Shown piece by piece: positions 62,787 to 64,000 of a DNA stretch of 64,000 nucleotides. Both the position numbers and the translations under genes were made by a program. Under the pieces are notes generated by a model, which was given only the letters and a program-made list of their open reading frames with translations, did not search any database and had not been told where the DNA came from. Source of the stretch: Tetrahymena thermophila SB210 (Eukaryota > Ciliophora > Oligohymenophorea > Hymenostomatida > Tetrahymenidae); contig NW_002476204.1 of the NCBI RefSeq assembly GCF_000189635.1, forward strand, positions 1 through 64,000, in the 5' to 3' direction. Every line of letters begins with the position of its first letter. Position 1 is the first letter of the stretch.

Positions 62787-64000
62787 ATGTTGCTTGAATC
62801 CTTCAAATTCGAACCTTTAGACCATTGTGGATGCAACAGTGCAAGTAAAATTTTCAGAATTTACAGTACATAGACACGTGAAAACGTAAATCTTGTAATG
62901 AAAACATCATAGCACAGTTAGGACTCCACATTTTTATCACATCTCTACTCTCCTTCCTCCTCTCACTAGCCTCTGTAGCTCTAAAACTAACAAATTTTTG
63001 AGAGTTAAGGACCTCACTCAGTAATCAAAAATAACAAAAATTTAAGAGCCAAGGAAGCTAACTAGAAGGCAATAACTCACCAAAAGTCCAAGACAAAGAT
63101 TGGTAATGAGATGATTAGCTCAGTTGATGAGAGCCACTGCAATTTTCATTGCTATATGATCCATAAAGAGTGGTAGCTTCTTGAAAATATACTCCCCCAC
63201 CCAAATATTGTTCAAGTCTACAAGGTTTTTGAAAATGTTGACTGCTTCTACTCATAAAGTGGCATCAATGGAAAGTAAAAAGCCTCAAATATGATCGAAA
63301 GCTCAATTAATTCTTAAACCCAAGACATAGAGCAACAAAATAATCTATCTCCTTAGGAAAATGAACACCCTGATAGTTGTTGTGCTCTTCTCATGGAAGA
63401 AGCAGAAATGGATTTATTTGATTATGTTGAAAAACACTACAATTTAAACAGGTCGAAGCACATCTCAAACTTGATCCACATGTATCGCTAAATTGCTCAA
63501 GGCTTAGACCACATCCACAGTTTCAACTACTCACACAATGATATCAAAAGTGAAAATGTTCTCATTTTTTCTAACCTCAAGGAAGCTAAAATCACTGATT
63601 TTGGATTAGCAAACGATCTTAATGATTATAAAGGCTTGACTCGTCCTTAAATAATAGAAAAGTAAGTCTAGTAATGGGAATATCGCTGTTTAAACCATGC
63701 AGCACCAGAAATACTTAATACCCTAAAGACAAGATCATAAGATTTTGATGAGTAAAAGGCAGATGTGTTTGCATTTGGTGTTTCTTTTTTTGAATCAGTA
63801 TTTGGATTTCGTCCATTCGCATAGTATGCGCTACCTTCCGATCCTATTTATAAGCATTTTGCTAATAAGTAAAGCTTTAGTAGATTTTGGAAGACTAACG
63901 CGCAAATATAGGCAGTACTTAGAGAAATAAACAATGGAGATGTAGATATTGAAAAGCTTTTTGACATTATCTACAAAACCTTGAATAAAAATCCAAAATA
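62787..64000 (+). CDS. Protein kinase, non-RD type (3' part beyond the window)
   Basis: Open from ATG 62787 (MLLESFKFEPLDHCGCNSAS) to the window end, 404 codons, no intron needed. The nucleotide-binding loop is degenerate (CGCNSASKIFRIYS in place of GxGxxG). The likely ATP-anchoring Lys is in NVNLVMKTS. A Ser/Gln-rich insertion follows, then HPNIVQVYKVFENV, a second insertion, LLMEEAEMDLFDYV (hinge), the catalytic loop SHNDIKSENVLI (63531-63566), DFGLAND, AAPEIL and DVFAFGVSFFESVFGFRPF. The catalytic Asp, Asn, DFG and APE are present, but the Arg of HRD is Asn, so it is a non-RD kinase and probably not activated by loop phosphorylation. It looks like a ciliate-expanded Ser/Thr kinase. The final helices are cut off. 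Confidence 0.88.

Noticed and set aside
223-64000. Chromosome breakage sequence, CRISPR array, rRNA genes, LTR or Polinton-type elements
   Set aside because: Looked for and not seen. The breakage 15-mer is expected to be lost at the telomere end, and no reverse transcriptase, integrase or capsid-like frame was found.

Overview
This window is the end of a macronuclear chromosome from a Tetrahymena-like ciliate (oligohymenophorean). It opens with 37 perfect CCCCAA units, and the rest is very AT-rich. Every convincing gene reads TAA and TAG as glutamine and ends at TGA. Introns are about 45-480 nt with GT..AG ends, which fits Tetrahymena and argues against Paramecium, whose introns are only about 20-35 nt. 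Coding regions were therefore read by hand with the ciliate code and spliced by eye. Exon junctions are inferred from splice sites, reading phase and family resemblance.

Layout: (1) 1-222, telomere, then 1.5 kb of gene-free subtelomere. (2) 1.7-8.4 kb, small genes: an EamA/DMT transporter (+), a 149-residue single-span membrane protein (-), an ARL5-like GTPase with six exons (+), an initiator tRNA-Met (+) and a membrane-anchored J-domain protein (+). (3) 10.1-36.8 kb, three very large minus-strand genes: a 2,093-residue Cys-rich receptor-like protein with a GPS-like motif, a giant USP9X/FAF-type deubiquitinase, and a coiled-coil/armadillo-repeat protein. (4) 38.4-43.0 kb (+), a Gln-rich, charged, IQ-motif protein with internal W-D-x-P-I repeats. 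(5) 43.2-51.7 kb, three minus-strand metabolic or replication genes: DNA polymerase delta small subunit, HMG-CoA reductase and HMG-CoA synthase. (6) 53.6-60.5 kb, TFIIS (+), a type II membrane protein (-), a two-span 148-residue protein (-) and a small probable mitochondrial membrane protein (-). (7) 62.8 kb to the end, a protein kinase (+) cut by the window edge.

The most interesting unit is the mevalonate pair. HMG-CoA synthase and reductase sit head to tail on the same strand, about 260 bp apart, so the first two committed steps of isoprenoid/tetrahymanol synthesis are neighbours. The reductase has the soluble class II (bacterial/archaeal) sequence type rather than the membrane-bound eukaryotic class I type, and it carries a C-terminal extension of about 400 residues that I cannot assign. 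The intergenic region on the promoter side of the synthase holds three copies of a perfect 18-bp palindrome. Other points of note are a 131-bp MITE with pogo-like inverted repeats inside a receptor intron, a duplicated 350-bp non-coding block upstream of the receptor, and a non-RD kinase.
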